Of a DNA stretch of 64,000 bases, positions 1 to 13,484 are shown in pieces. Below the pieces are notes generated by a model that was not told the origin of the DNA, did not search any database, and saw only the letters and a list, made by a program, of their open reading frames with translations. Position numbers and translations under genes: made by a program. The stretch spans positions 1,148,703 to 1,212,702 of the forward strand of contig VYZB01000135.1 in assembly GCA_013397455.1 (NCBI GenBank), written 5' to 3'. Position 1 is the stretch's first letter, and every line of letters starts with the position of its first letter. Origin of the DNA: Crotophaga sulcirostris (taxonomy: Eukaryota; Chordata; Aves; Cuculiformes; Crotophagidae).

Positions 1-121
1 TTTCCCTTCCCTCCCTTTCATGCCACCCCTCGCAGCCGCCCATTGTTGCTGCCGGGCGCTGGCAGCCGGGGGCAGTTGTGGCAGGGGTGCGGGCGGAGGA
101 GCAGCCGGCGCTGGTTGCTAG
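1..121 (+). other. Candidate 5' (untranslated) exon, partial
   Basis: GC-rich sequence runs up to a good donor, CTAG|GTAAGG, at 121/122. There is no ATG in good context before the donor; the open frame covering this region begins at a TTG and is probably an artefact of high GC content. If real, this is a non-coding first exon or its 3' part, followed by a very short intron (122-221) or a long one. The gene is not recognised. Confidence 0.35.
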
Positions 122-221
122 GTAAGGACCGCCTTCCCTCCTCTCCCAGGCCTCGCATGCACTTGCAAGGGCGAGAAATGCCACAGAGATCGCTCAAGTG
201 CCCTTCTGCCTGCTTTTCCAG

Positions 222-307
222 GAGACTGCAGAGCTGCAAGGTTGAGCACCAGCCACCACCACCACATCGGCTGCTGCCCGAGGCTGGCTTCCCACCCTGC
301 GCCAGGG
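222..307 (+). other. Candidate second 5' exon, 86 bp
   Basis: A pyrimidine-rich acceptor (TGCCTGCTTTTCCAG, ending at 221) precedes an 86-bp GC-rich interval containing a CCACCACCACCACA stretch, which ends at a donor CAGGG|GTAAGA. With the donor at 122 this would leave an intron of only 100 bp, which birds do use. The interval could be an alternative first or second untranslated exon of the transcript that begins in the CpG-rich segment. The evidence is splice-site shape only. Confidence 0.3.
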
Positions 308-3300
308 GTAAGATGCTTTTCCCACCCACTTCCCCGCTCCCCCTTTCCGTGCCTGGGTACCCCAGCCATGGCGTGAGTGGCGAGGAATTGCCAAGTAGGA
401 AAATTAAGTTTCGGAAAGTACGTGGGTATCGGCAAATTGGCTCGCGTCTGCCTATTAATTTATTATTAACCAGTAGTATGTTACCAGCCCGGCGAGGTTT
501 AGGCTCATTCAGGATGGTCGCTTGCTGGCTATTAGGGATGTGATATACTAATATTTGCTATTGTTGCTATTTTTTAGGTTCTCTTCTCCCTCTCTATGAA
601 GTCTGCCCCTCCCTTCGCTAGTCTGTTTAAAACCAGCAAGCTTCATTTTCTTAGCAGACAAAGGTCGATCACAGCTTTTATCTCTGAATGCAAATGTTCT
701 AGGACTTGTGCCAGTCTTGCCTTCATTGATTACAATATAGCTTCTTTCTTGAATGGTGTTCCCCCCCCCCTTCCCTCTTTAAAAAAGAAAAAAAATAGAA
801 GGAAGCACAAGAAAAGAAACAAACAAAGTTGGGTGGTGCAAGTTATTATATTTATTTAATATTTTGGTCTGTTGGGAACGTTATTAAACATCCATGTGCT
901 GAGCAGTTCTAACGCAGCTGCTAACAAGTACGTAGGGTTTTATGCCATTTGAATGTGCATGCACGAGGGTACGTGTTCGCATTTCTCAACTAATATTTTT
1001 TAAGGTAACTGTGTGACAATCTTCAGGAATTGTATCTCATTACAATTACGTTTCCTGATTTTCTTAGCAACATGAATTTGGACATAAATATTTCTGGGGT
1101 CCGTATTTAAATTTTACAATACCTGGAATTGTTCAGGATTAGTTTATGATTACCATTTTTATCATATATTTTTAAATACTATTTTTCATGGCCTTTAAAG
1201 GTCCATAAGTGCTGTAAGTGTGTTTTCTTCTTTATCTTTTATGTGTGCTCACGGGCACATTCTCACGCACAGTCTCGCTCTCTTTCTCTTTGGTTCTTAA
1301 TGAAGGAATTTATTTAAACTATAATACTTAAATATTAGATCAAAGTAGCATGTGGGTATAGATGTACTGAGTTGGGCTCAGTTTGGCAAACAGTTATATA
1401 CTTAAGATTTATTACAACTATGAAATTGCCAGACCTATTATAATACTTACTTTGTATTCTTTATATAGACCAGTGCATGTGCAAATCAAAGTATCTGCAA
1501 ATAAATATATTTTAAAGACAGTTTATGAGGAAACTAGTCCTCTCATATATATTTGTAAAACAAAATGCTTTCCTCTTCACTGAAAAAAACGGGGCACTTA
1601 TCTAAAATATTTTAATGTTTTCCCTTTAATTTTATTTATATCCAAGAATTAAAGTAAATAACAAAAAAGAATATGAATAAATTTGGGGGTTTTTTCCTCC
1701 ACAAAAAATTCCTACAAAACAATTAGAATATACCTTGTACAAAAATAGTTTTAAATTCAGGCCACTGACAGCATTGTATCAAAACCATCTCTGTACTGGC
1801 ATTGCATTTGAACTGTTTTATGGCAACATAAACTGAAAAACAACTCATAACTTTAAGTAGTAAAGCAGTATTTATTGGCTGATCAAGCTCAAAGTAGAGA
1901 ATGTTTTAGTGAACTGTGTAGATTAAGAAAGGAATTTAGGAACGTATGGTTTTGTGATAGTTTAAATTAATTTCTTCAAAGTACTTTTTAGAGGCCTGTA
2001 GTAGCTGCGCAGTACAATGCAAATAAAATATTAGTTGAGGGTTTTAACTTGTAGTCATTGTTATAAAATCACGAAGTGCTAAACACTCCTTACTGAGAAA
2101 TTTCAGAGCACTCAATGATATTGCTCCTAATGATGCTGTTTATCTAAAGAGGATTTTTTTTCTTCCGTTCTAATAATTGTTGGAGTTGTTTTCTTGCTGA
2201 GGACAAGCGCTTAAAGGAATATAAAATTGCTTCTGGTGTATTACTTCATTATTTTGCGGTGGCTTTCTAGAAGTGATCGCTGTGAAAGCAAAAGAAGCAG
2301 AATTGACTTATTACCGATTTATTTCACAGTGAGGATTTCTGTAAGCATGCTGAAAATGAACATAGCAGTGCATTAAGATCATGTATGTTAATTGAAGAAG
2401 GATTAAAATCTGTTTGTTAGATTGGTGAATTCCAGGTTTTATTAAAATTATTTTTAGTCTGTAACTTGAAATATAACTGCTGATAGAAATACTTAGCCCT
2501 TTAGATGCATGCCTGCAGGAATTATGCACATGAGGTAGGGCATTTATGTTTTGAGAGTGTTTTGTGTTGGGCTGCCAAGATTCTCGTATGAAATGTTTGG
2601 TGCGTGGAATGCAAAAAGTAAAAGCACGGACAATAGTTTGCTTAATTAAAATATTTTTTTATAGCTGGTTAGGATGAAGTTTTGAGTATTTTCAGATAAT
2701 AATTGAGTGAAACACAGTGAAAATAATCTAAGATGCACTGGTTTTGCTCCAGACTCGGTCTTTCTCCCCCACTCCCATACTCCAAATGGATTTTTATTCT
2801 CCAAAAGGATATGTAAGGTGTTGCTGATAAATGAACAGTCTATTCTTAAACTCCCACCTTTCTTGACTAAAAATACAGCTTTTTACCGAATGATACTAAT
2901 GCCAAGAAAGCCGGGAACACGAGGGAAAGGTACATATGTTCTAGGCCTGTGAGTAATGCAAAGTGCTCAACAGGGAGCACTGTTACGTGCAAGGCAGAGA
3001 GCAGCCTGCGATGAAACAAGAGGAATGTAGTGCTCAGCATTTAACACATATAGGTGGGATACAATGTGACGGTTACTTTCACAGGTAATAAATGGGATGT
3101 GTGGCATCCATATTCAGGCTAAACTTTTTGAATTTAATTGGAATTTTGCCTGGATGAATGCTGCTGGATTTGGATCAGGTTAAGAGAGATTTTTATTGTG
3201 GGCAAAGGAGAGGGAAAAGGGAGGAGATAGAGAGAAGAAAGGGAATGGAGCAGGAGTTACCACTTTCAGATGTGGGTGCAGTCCCGAATTCTCATCTCAT

Positions 3301-6300
3301 CGACTATAGAAGATAATGTAAAACTGTAAGGCTGGATTCTATTTTGTATGGCTGTATTGGGACAGCATTGCCTTCTAGTACATGCCAGGTATTCATAAAG
3401 ATTTAGTAGCAGCTAAGGAGAAATAAAAGAAGGAGCGGAAGGAATGCCATGTTTCATCCAGTTTTCTTTTGAAAATAATTTTTTGGGGCAGGAGGTAGGG
3501 CGAGCAGGGGGGAAGTAATTCAGATCCACTCGGTGTTTCAGTAACTCCCTTTGCAGGCGGAATGGTTTTACTGTAATCTGCCTTCGTTCAGGTGCCACAT
3601 ACTCCTGTGGCGTGATAAACCTCTGCCTCGCCTTCTCCCTCACAGGGCAGCGTTCCAACTCTCCTGTGCACATGGGTGCTTAGGGCATGGACAGGACTGT
3701 GATCATCACACCTTCCCTCAAGAAAATGGAAATGTGCCCTAATTAGGCATTTTCCCTACAATCTGCATCAGTCTCTCTTAGCTTGAAACAGGTGCAGGTA
3801 ATCAGCCCTCCCTCCTCCTCCTCCCCCTGCAATGGTGATGGTTGTGGAGGTCTAATGTATTTAACAAAGCAATACTGCCATACGGTTTTAATTTTGATTT
3901 ATTGTGCCTGTACCTGTCTGAGAAGAAAAGAAAAATAATCTAGGAAGGTGATTGTCTGTCTTTGTTTCTCAGATAAGACATAGAACATGTTTATTCGTAG
4001 TTACATACGTGCTCATAGAGCGTGCGTGCTTGTACAATGCATTTGAGTTTTGCTAGGATAGGTATTCATTTATTCAGTTTGCATGCAGTTAGCTAGACTC
4101 AGGGTTGCAGCCAGAAGACAAAAAGTTGAAATCCCTGCAGCCAGCACAATAGACGTTCATAAGTAGAGCGATCCCAGCAGATAGAAAATGGCGGGGTAGG
4201 TGTTTTCAAGTGCGCACGCACTTTTGCAAGTCCTGAGCTTATCCTACTGTAAGCTGTACTGGCTGTGCAAATCTGTACTTGTCTATGCATTTGACTCCAT
4301 GCCTGATCCATGGTAGGATGAATTCTGTTGAGTTTGATGGGCTTTGGAGCAATCCCTTTCTACCCAGATATTCACTAACATAGTATGTATGCATGTTTGT
4401 GGAATCACTAACAAATCTGGCCTATGGCTCCTCACTAGTGAGCAAACCCATTTGTGATTTTCCTAGGAACGATGCAGAAATTTGTCCACAGATATTCCTG
4501 CACACTCATATAATATTTTAAATCTTCTATCGACCCCAGTTCTAGCAGGATTCCATTAAAATTTGACTCATGATCTCCAAAATAGAACATAATTCTGTTT
4601 AAGATGCCTTGATTCATAGGTGGATATGCAGGAATAAAATACCCAGAATCAGGCCCTTTGCAGCCTGTCGTTTAAAAATATACACCGGCGAATGTAACAT
4701 CTCCTCATTTTGAGTTGCCCTTCATGAAAACGGTCTTTTTTCAACAGAAGATTAGTGTTACCAGTTGTTTAGTAGTTGTACACTCTTCCCTCTTGCATAC
4801 GTTTGAAATTTGCTATGCTGTACCTCTGGAAACAAAGGATCTGATCCAAAGGCCTCTGAAGGCGACAGGGTTTTTTCCATCAACTTCAAATGGGATTTGG
4901 ATTAAGCCTACGTACATAATAGTTTGCAATATGATCTGACTGGTATGGTGGTTTTGAGGGTCTTCCATAGAACTTTTCAAAATTTTCATAAAAAGTGCCC
5001 AGGCCTGACACTCCAAAATACACGTCTAAGCATTGATCGTGCTGTGTTGTTTTGCTTTAAAAAAAAAAACGGGCCTCCAAGGATCTGTGTCTTACTGATG
5101 CTCCAAATGAGAGTTTCATGAATAAAAAAAGAGTGATTGTTGGTTCCATATTTGGTATGTAGTTGATGCATTATCTTATGCATTCTTTATTTAAATTAGG
5201 GGAGTATTTTTGGAAGGAGTCTATAGATTTAAGATGGCACTGTACTACTTATTTATTTTTTTTATGCACGTAAGTTTAAATTAACCTCAACCGTCATATT
5301 CTGTTATCTGCCAAGGAAAACATTTAGCTCCTGCCCAGTCTCTCTGGAGTTGCAAGTGATTGGCTCTTTTCAAACTTGTTAAAACACAAATAGAAAAGTA
5401 AATTGCTTTGGCTACTGATTGAAGATTTTGCAAAGGGGAAGGAAGAGGAGCTAAGGAAAAATGAATTTATTATTATAATAACCAATATACCTTTATTAAA
5501 TATTAATTAAGTCGTCATTTTCTGTAGCCTTTGATTGATGGTGTTTGAATTGCTGACTGATGTTTTGCAACACTTTAAATCTTAGGTACGCTTAGCATGT
5601 TGCCCATGTATTCAGATACCTGCATACAGATATGTTTACTGTGGCATTCATTCAGCTCCTGAAATTCTTTTGTCAACGTAAGCCGACATTTCCAGGAGGA
5701 GAAGGCAGCTTCAATTTTAATAATAACAGAGTTCACGTGCTTTTATAACTACAGACACAAATATTTTTAGAATGCTGGATTAGAAAAAAATAACAGTATT
5801 TGAAACTGGTCTTGTTTTCTTTATTTTTCTCTATTTTATTTTTTATTGTTTTAGGTAATTTCAAAAGTAGAAAAGTGCACTGCCAACAGTTGATCTCAGG
5901 TGCTGGAAAAAAGAAGCAGCACCACCAAGTCTTATTTATTTTAATACTGGGGCAGGGGGCAGGCGGAGGCACTGAGCAGCTTAGAGAAATACATGATAGC
6001 GATTTTGTTTTACAACCCTGGTAGGCCAAGATACTTCACACTGAAGTTAATTCATCAGAGAGAGAGGTCAGTTAGGGGTTTCTGGGAAGGTGATACACTT
6101 AATACTGACTTTTCAACACAGCTTATATTATTCTTTCAAATGCATTGCTCATAGTAACTGGTCTTAGAGAACTGCAGTACTGTGGGTGCTCGAAAAGACT
6201 TTGTTCTCGCCAGAAAATAAAGCTGTAGAGGAATGCCTTTATATTTTCATCTGCAAGATGTAATAACCATAAAGAAGTTAGAAATATTTACAGTGTTTTG

Positions 6301-9300
6301 GATGGACAGTTAGTTTTTTCAGTTCAGGAGGTACTGAGCTGGTGAACACAAAGCTTTGATATGGACTTCTAAATGCATTGGGAATCTTTTCAGAATTAGT
6401 CTTGATTTTTATGGGAATGCAGCGTGCAAAAGGGTAGGAAAGAAGAAAGCTATTTGATTGCATCCAAGAGATTTTGATCACTGTATTTGTTTTGCTACCC
6501 ATACACAAAGAGCTCTGGTATATTTACTTCCACATCTGTGTATACAGCAAGTATTATTTCAAAACATTTTACTCTTTGATAAATAATTTTTTTCTCTCTT
6601 TTTTGATATTTATTTTACTCTCTGGTTGCAGATTATTTTTTTCTTTTTTTTTTTTTTTAAGAAAGGAGAGTTCTCATGATATTTTTGTTACTTTTGGCAG
6701 ATCAGATGTATTGTCTTGTTTGTCTATAGGAAGCAAAATAGTATATCCAGTCCTGAGTCAGTGGAAAGTCTCCCACAGATATCAGAGAGTTTCGGATTGT
6801 ACTCTCAAACCAAAGTAACACTAATTTAAAAACCTGATACAGGAAGCCTGTACTCAAATGACTCTTTAAAGAATGCTACATTCTGCATGGCCTTATGGAC
6901 TTAAGAAGTTAGCTTTTTTAGTTTCTTACTTTGTCTAATTTAAACCAAGGAGTCTTGCTTTCTTGTTTTAGCGAACACAGCAGTGGTATTCTTCCTACTC
7001 CAGCAGGCATTTAAGAGTTGCAGAGTGCATGGGAAGGAATTGATCATATTATCCCAAAATGGATGGAAACTCTATTACAAGCCCAAAGGGGGTGCACGTA
7101 TAAATTTTGCTGCAGGGGTTCATCATGGGGTTTGGTTTTGTTTTTAATGCAGTGTGAGATATAGGGGGAATTTGTTGCTTAGTTACTATGTGAGTAAATA
7201 ATTTACATATTTAAATCTATTTTTATTAGTAACCATTTTTTTATATAGTTTCCCAACTCATGTTATGAAGATAGTTAGTTACCAGTTTTTTAATGGAAGG
7301 TTATACGTTTCTCATTTTATAATTATTATAGAAGGAGGAATTAACATGATCACATGGAAATTTTGTTTCCTAAATGGAGATTTACATTGATGGATTGAAG
7401 GTTTAAGGTGCAGATTTACATTTAAATTACATATTACATGACATTTACATTTTAAATTATACTAAAACAATTATTTCTACTGTCTCCTTGGTGCTTCTGA
7501 ATGTCTCTATAAAATTATTTCATTTAAATTATAAATCGCTCTACAATATATATGTTTCATGTATGAGATCAGAGTATTTTTTGTATGGGTGCACTCCTAT
7601 TTGGTATAAAAAGTGAAGTTGAACATATAATATTCACATGTACACACTTAAGATGCTATTTAGTACTTTATTTAGAGTGGCAATTGCTTTCTTCTCTAGA
7701 ACATAAAATGCTTTCAGGGGGTTGTTTTTAACAGGATAAACATCGTATCCATCAGATGCTTGTATTTTTTCCCCAAATGCTTTCAGGTTTCAAAACTTAA
7801 GTGTCGCTTAAGGCAAGTGAGTAAGGAGTGGCACTTGGCTGCAGATACAGCCAGCAGGGAGCAAGGTGGGCCAGAGTCTCTAGAAGAAGAGAACTGATTC
7901 GGGTGAGAAGAGGAAACTGAAAGGTGGTTTTGCCTGTTGTAAAAAGTAGGCCAGTGTGTAAGTCAGGAGTGACAACAAATATTATGAAGATACTTCCATG
8001 CTTATGGCAGGTACTGTACACATGTATATGTGTATTTGCTGGTGAGTGTTTCTTCGATCTGTGACACTGCAGTCCACATCTTGCTATCACTTTTAGCAAG
8101 TTGAAGGAACTTAAAGTATGAGCATAATTGTCTTCCCAAAATAGATTTCTTTACACTGCTGGTTGGATATGGCAGATTTGCACCCATATAAGGTTCTGGG
8201 TTGGACACAGAAGCACTAAAATTCCATTATTGTCAAAATAATTGCTACAAGCCTTTTAACTTTCGATGCCTGCCGAGCTGAGTATGTGAAAGAATACACA
8301 CCCGCCTGGTGGTGGATTAGAACTTCACCTGGAAAAGGGGGGTGACTGAGCCCCTATCAAATCCCTAAATTTTGTAACTTCTCCTCATCCATGTATTCCT
8401 TGTGAGATACAATCTAACCTGAGATACAGACTAATTGAAGGTTCAGCAGGAAGAGCTAACCAGCTTTTCAATCTGTGAAAAACAGGCCTGTGCCTTAACT
8501 GTGTACCTTAGTTTTGAAGTTGCAAGTACTGGAAGAACAAATAGAAAAGTATCACACTTCAATTAACACTGAGAGATCAAGCTGAAAAAGTACTTTGCCA
8601 GTGCACTTGCAGACCTTGTTACAGCTCTATATGAGTGTTTTTGAAAAATGCTTATAATGAAAAGGTTTGTCCAGGTGATCAATGACTGTGTTTCACATCG
8701 CTGTCTAGTGGGTATTACTTCTAATGGCAATTAAAAAAAAAGTAAAGCCATTCTTCCCAGAGTGAATTTCACCTCTTTGCAGATGACTAGTTCAAGGCCT
8801 GCAAAGAGTTTAAGTCCCACTCAAACCACTTCAGATGACACACAGCTTTATGTCCTTTATATAGTGAACTACTACTGCAGAGGCCACTGGGAGAAATACT
8901 GCATACAAAGAATAATTTTTATTGTGCCGTTGAAGTCAATGGTGTTAACTCTTTCTGACCAATATAATCCTCAGTCACAGGAGTTTGTCTAGTTGCTTTT
9001 ATATCCTTTTAATATAATATACTTTAATTTGTAAGTTGTGCATCTTAGACATGCCATTAGCCAGAAATTAAGCCTTGATGTGTTCATACGTGGGAGTCAT
9101 GGTGCCCTCATCTGGAAAAATGAGTAAGAAGTTGGGAGATTCTTTTGCACTCAGCCTAGGGTGTAACAATAAGAGCCTCTTCAGGTTTCCTTCTTTGCCT
9201 TTGTAAGTTGGAGATAACTCTGATGTTGCCCTCAGTATTTCTTCTGTGAGAAACAGTTTATGTCTGAATAAACCACGTACAATATGTATGTGGAGAGCGC

Positions 9301-12300
9301 TGAGCTGAAAAGTTGTGAACAGTTTTGAAATGCAATGCTTGCAGAATTCAAGGGGTTAAATACTGCTTTGCAAAAGGCGGCATCTTATAGTCTAGATCTG
9401 TGTTGCAGCTGCTGTTCTAGTCCTTGACTTCCTTTGAATGGAGACTTTCACTCATAGCTTTAGGAGGAGACTCCTCTGCCTCCCAAAATTTGGTAGTATT
9501 CTCTACCAAAGTGGAAGGTTCTGTACTCTTTGCTTACTTACCATGAGGTTCCTTTCACCACCATCATCCTGTAAATTAGTCACCTTGTTTTATGCACTCA
9601 TAAGTAATAGGAGAGATTGCAACATACATAGCATCTGCATGGATATAACCCAAATCAAAGTCTAAGTCTGTGCAGAACAGCTCAATAGAAAGATACTGTG
9701 AAGTTGCCTTGTCTGTTGCCCTTCCAGTGTAGGATTCTGCTGTACAAGTAATTAAAATCCAGTATGTTGATAGCATCTAAGGAATGTGTGGGGAAATTAA
9801 TTAGATCATTGCCTAAAAAAAACATTTTAAAAAAATCAACCCCTCAAATCTTTCCAGAATACCAAACAATGACCACGGAAACTACAACATACAAATCATA
9901 ACATTTTATGTGTTCCTTGCAGAACAGAAAACTGGGAGGGAACATTTTAAAGTAAAGACACTGGCATATTTTAATTTTTTTAACATTTTTTTTTCTCTGA
10001 TAATTGCATACTTTTTATCCTACTGCTTGCCTGAGTGTAGTTGAGTTTATGACTTATTTCTTTTTATAGCAACCTATCCTCTGTTTGTACTGAAAGTTAA
10101 GTTTCTAGAAGACAGGCAAGTGTGCCTGGTTCATGCAGCATTGGCATTGTGTAGCAAATTACAGTCAGCTCAAGTGAGCAGGCGTTCTCAGTCACCCTGT
10201 CTACAGTTTTCATTCTCATCAAGGGCACAGCTATACTGGAGAGTGCCCCAGACACACACGTGATGCATGGAGTTGGGAAGCAGACAAGGATTTGACTGAG
10301 CGCAGAAAGCCACACTGGTTCCACCATGTGGACAGCTTCAAGCCAGCTAGAGCTGTACTGCTTCCGTTACTGCAGAGGGCCAATGGTGTTTTAATGAATA
10401 CTGTAAAAACTGAGCTTTTCCCCGCTCACACTTTTCTAGTAATTGTGCCTGTGATCCTGCAGAAACTGATGCATAGGACTTACTTTTTTACCCACTAATA
10501 GTCCCGGACTGTGTTGCTTCCATGTCCTCTCCCCCTCTTTCCACCTCTTCCCCTCTCCTCTCACCTGCAACTGGTAAGGTCTGTGTGAAAAACTGTGCTT
10601 TGAACCAAAAGTGAAAATACAGGAGGTGTATAGCGAGTTTTCTGCAGTGTTTCATAGTAATCCTCTGCCTAATTTGAGAGCTTTATAGCCTGATTATTAA
10701 TGGTGCTGAAAATCTGTGGGTGAGTGCTGCCAGGCCCAAAGTATGGTCTAGTGGTTGCATTTGGATGTCTCCAGCTGGCTCTTGAGTGTTTCTGGTGACC
10801 TGTCTTCTTGCAATCTCATTACCTGGGGTGTGAGAACACTTCCAATCCAAGCTGTGCGTAGGCGTCCCGAGCACTGAGGAGGGTAAGGAGCCAAGGCAGG
10901 CCGTTTCCCCCTTCAGTTTACAATGTCGTTTGAAGTCAAATGGGAGAAATTACTGTGATGAACCCGAGGAGAAAAAGAGGAGGGAAAGATTTTCCAGTTT
11001 GGACTGTTAAGTTGGGCAGGGTTTGTAACTGTCAAAATGGAGTAAGTGCTCCAGGTTTTTTTTCATGTTGTTTGCACAAGATTTCAAAACTTCTATGTTT
11101 GATTTTTGGGTTTTTCACCCCTTTTTCTATCTTTACTCTTCAGGCCCATTCACATCCAGTCTTTCCAAAATTACTTGTAGGCAGGGCTGTGGTTACAGGA
11201 ATTGTTTTGGCTTGTGCATCTCCTGTGTAGTCAGTACCTGCCTTTGCCTGATGCTCAGATCAGAGAGGAAGACAAAATAAGAAGTTCCCCTTTCCTTCAG
11301 CTCAGTAAATGGCAGACTCAAAACGATGAGCGAATTTCAGCAAACTGAAGCAAAGATGTGGGAACTCATTGTCAGACATGCTTTGAACAAGCTTTTTGAG
11401 AAACAAAGGTATTCATTGCTCCAGGAGCTCATTGTCAGAGACCTGCAAGTGCATTAGGAATCTTCATTAGGAAGAAGATCAATAGTAAAACAGTGTTGCA
11501 GTCTGTAGTCTCAGTATGTCATTTCCTTTCTTAAAATCTAATTCTTCTTAGTGGTGGAAATTTCTCTTAGTGTCTTATTGAAACACAGTACTTTAATAGC
11601 AAATCAGTGTTGGGAAGATTTTTGTTTTGTTTTTTGTAAGAAGCCCTTCCAGTAACTCCCCAAACTCTTCACAACTATTTTATTTGTGTCTGATTTTAAG
11701 AATGTGAACTTTTACTACATATATTTTTATTTTTCCTTGCAATCAGTAAAAGATTCCTCTTTAGTAAGGAGTATACACATTATAGACTGTTTAGCTGGAA
11801 GCCAATTTTTATTTCATGTATGTATTTTATGATTAAATTACTATTATTGATTATTCTTACTGTGAATGTACTGCTGCAAATAATGCAGTGGCGTGTATTT
11901 CTGTAGGAGTTATGCAAAGAGTAACACTATCTCTAAAAATATCTGGACACTGAATAACAGTAATGACAAAAAAAATTTTGAGAAAAGAGGGGAAAAAAGA
12001 CATATCTTCCTGTTGATTTAAGAATTCGTACTTTTTGTCTACCAATTGTGCATTTTTTCCTTTTGGGAAACAAAAATGCATTATTTTGAGTTCCAATTTG
12101 AAAAAAACAGAAGCCCTAAGTTTGCATATTCAACATGGTTTCATTTTTCACTAGTATTTCAATTTTGCACTTGTATGCCATAATTTAAATTTTTTTTTTT
12201 TTAAAATCAGTTGCTCTTGTAAATTATTCTTTAAAAAAAGAGAAAAAGGTATATTTCAGTTCAGATAAATAAAGAAAACGATGTGACTCTGTGCTGCTTC

Positions 12301-13371
12301 TGGTGAAAGAAGAAGCACGATAACTTCTGTAATTGCAGCATCAGACCCTGAGCAGTTGTCTCTTTAGTAGCACCACGTTAGTGCAAACATTGCCGGCGCT
12401 GTACTTTTTAGCAGGCTTCTGTTGTGTCAAAAGGTGAGAAAGGCTGCTATAAATAACCGTGATTGATTGCATAGTGATTTTTTTTTGGAGTTACTACAGA
12501 AGTTGGTATGCTTTGGGGTTTTTTTCTTCCATCTTAAATAGCATGCAATGCTATACCATTTAGTATACCTTTATTTAATTTGTCTCATCTGTGACACAGT
12601 CTCTTCTAAAGAGCTCAAGCTTTAGATTAAAATGTAGTTCTCAGGCAGAAAGAAACTACAGTAAAAGTAGTTGTACTACTAGTTATTCCTGTGATTAATA
12701 GCAAGACTTGCTTAGAAGTTAGTCTTTGATTTCCTCTGTTTAATTGTAGCCCTAAGTGAAATGGGGTTTTGATTTATTGAAAATGCAAAATTGGGTACAG
12801 AAAGTTTTAAATTACAGTAACAGTAAAAAATTTCCCACAATAATCGTCCCATATTGTTTCAATTCAAAAGAGCTAAGGCTTGATTTGTGTGGGAAAGAAC
12901 CCATAGCAGCCAAGTTCCACATCTGAAACTGGGGAGAGGATCATTTACCCTCTTTTGAGGGTATAAAAGTATGCCTGAACTTCCCTATGTAATACTTTTA
13001 TCATATATTCCCTCTCTGGAAGGGTGCATGCTAATTAATTAATTTAGAATAGCTATTTTCTTACATGGATATGATGTGAAAGTAAGTAGAAAAATTGTGT
13101 TAGCATATACAAGAACATGGGCAAAAAAAAAGCTGAAGCTTTAGGAAAAGCAATAGCTTGCAATCATGATTGAAAACAAATCTCTTTTTTTTAAATAATG
13201 TTTGCATTATACAGAATGGTTCAGTATGCTGTTAAAGATTTAATAATCGTAGGTTAATAACAGTAGCTTTAATAACAATAGTTTAATTCCTAAACTACTT
13301 TTTTTGGAAATTCTGTGTGGCTGATGTCACTTTTGCTTCATGATGTTTACATTGACTTTTTCTTCCTTTAG
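308..13371. other. AT-rich DNA without a recognisable gene
   Basis: No coding region is recognised here. All open frames are short, many begin at non-ATG codons, and none shows a familiar domain. Simple-sequence features are a C10 run at 761-770, a purine-rich tract at about 3204-3256, a T-run broken by one C at 6636-6658, and a polypyrimidine tract at about 10525-10565. Decayed copies of an old interspersed repeat lie at about 4310-4355, 4833-4908 and 8929-8942. Composition is that of a large first intron or intergenic DNA. Confidence 0.6.
4833..4908. repeat. Decayed copy of an old repeat with a palindromic core
   Basis: The segment opens with GATCTGATCCAAAGGCC, continues through a degenerate middle, and closes with CATCAACTTCAAATGGGATTTGGATTAAGCC-like sequence (about 4878-4908). 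The two ends resemble reverse complements of each other (ATCCAAA / TTTGGAT), with a TTGAAGTCAATGG-type core. From memory, similar palindromic sequences are widespread in turtle, crocodilian and bird genomes; I cannot name the family with confidence. A related partial copy may lie at about 4310-4355. Confidence 0.4.
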
Positions 13372-13484
13372 ACCACAATCACTATGTGTGTTTACAGCAC
13401 TAATCCTAGATGCTGAAATTCTAGATAGTTCAAATATATTCAGTATTGAAGCTATTCTGGGGGAAAGAACTTCACTTCAACAGG
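13372..13484 (+). other. Candidate internal exon, 113 bp
   Basis: A strong pyrimidine-rich acceptor (GACTTTTTCTTCCTTTAG) ends at 13371 and a consensus donor, CAGG|GTGAGA, lies at 13484/13485. One frame is open throughout (about 37 codons, mostly Leu, Ile, Ser and Glu). No domain or family is recognised. In 64 kb of intron several decoy exons of this quality are expected by chance, so this is a prediction from splice sites only. Confidence 0.2.

Larger units (their letters stand above)
1..450. promoter_or_regulatory. Edge of a CpG-rich promoter-like segment
   Basis: The first ~130 bases are GC-rich and hold about ten CpG dinucleotides, and CpGs continue at lower density to about base 450, after which the sequence turns AT-rich and CpG-poor for tens of kilobases. 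This is the pattern of the downstream shoulder of a CpG-island promoter. The window begins inside it, so the transcription start is probably upstream or within the first bases. Two splice-donor-like sites (122 and 308) read to the right, which suggests a plus-strand transcript. A divergent minus-strand promoter cannot be excluded. Confidence 0.5.

Noticed and set aside
43..543. Longest gap-free open frame (166 codons) on the plus strand
   Set aside because: It starts at a non-ATG codon, runs through two donor-like sites in GC-rich sequence, has low-complexity Pro/Arg content and no recognisable domain.
6636..6658. T-run as the reversed poly(A) tail of a processed gene copy
   Set aside because: No gene-like sequence or target-site duplication follows it; such homopolymer runs are common in AT-rich introns.
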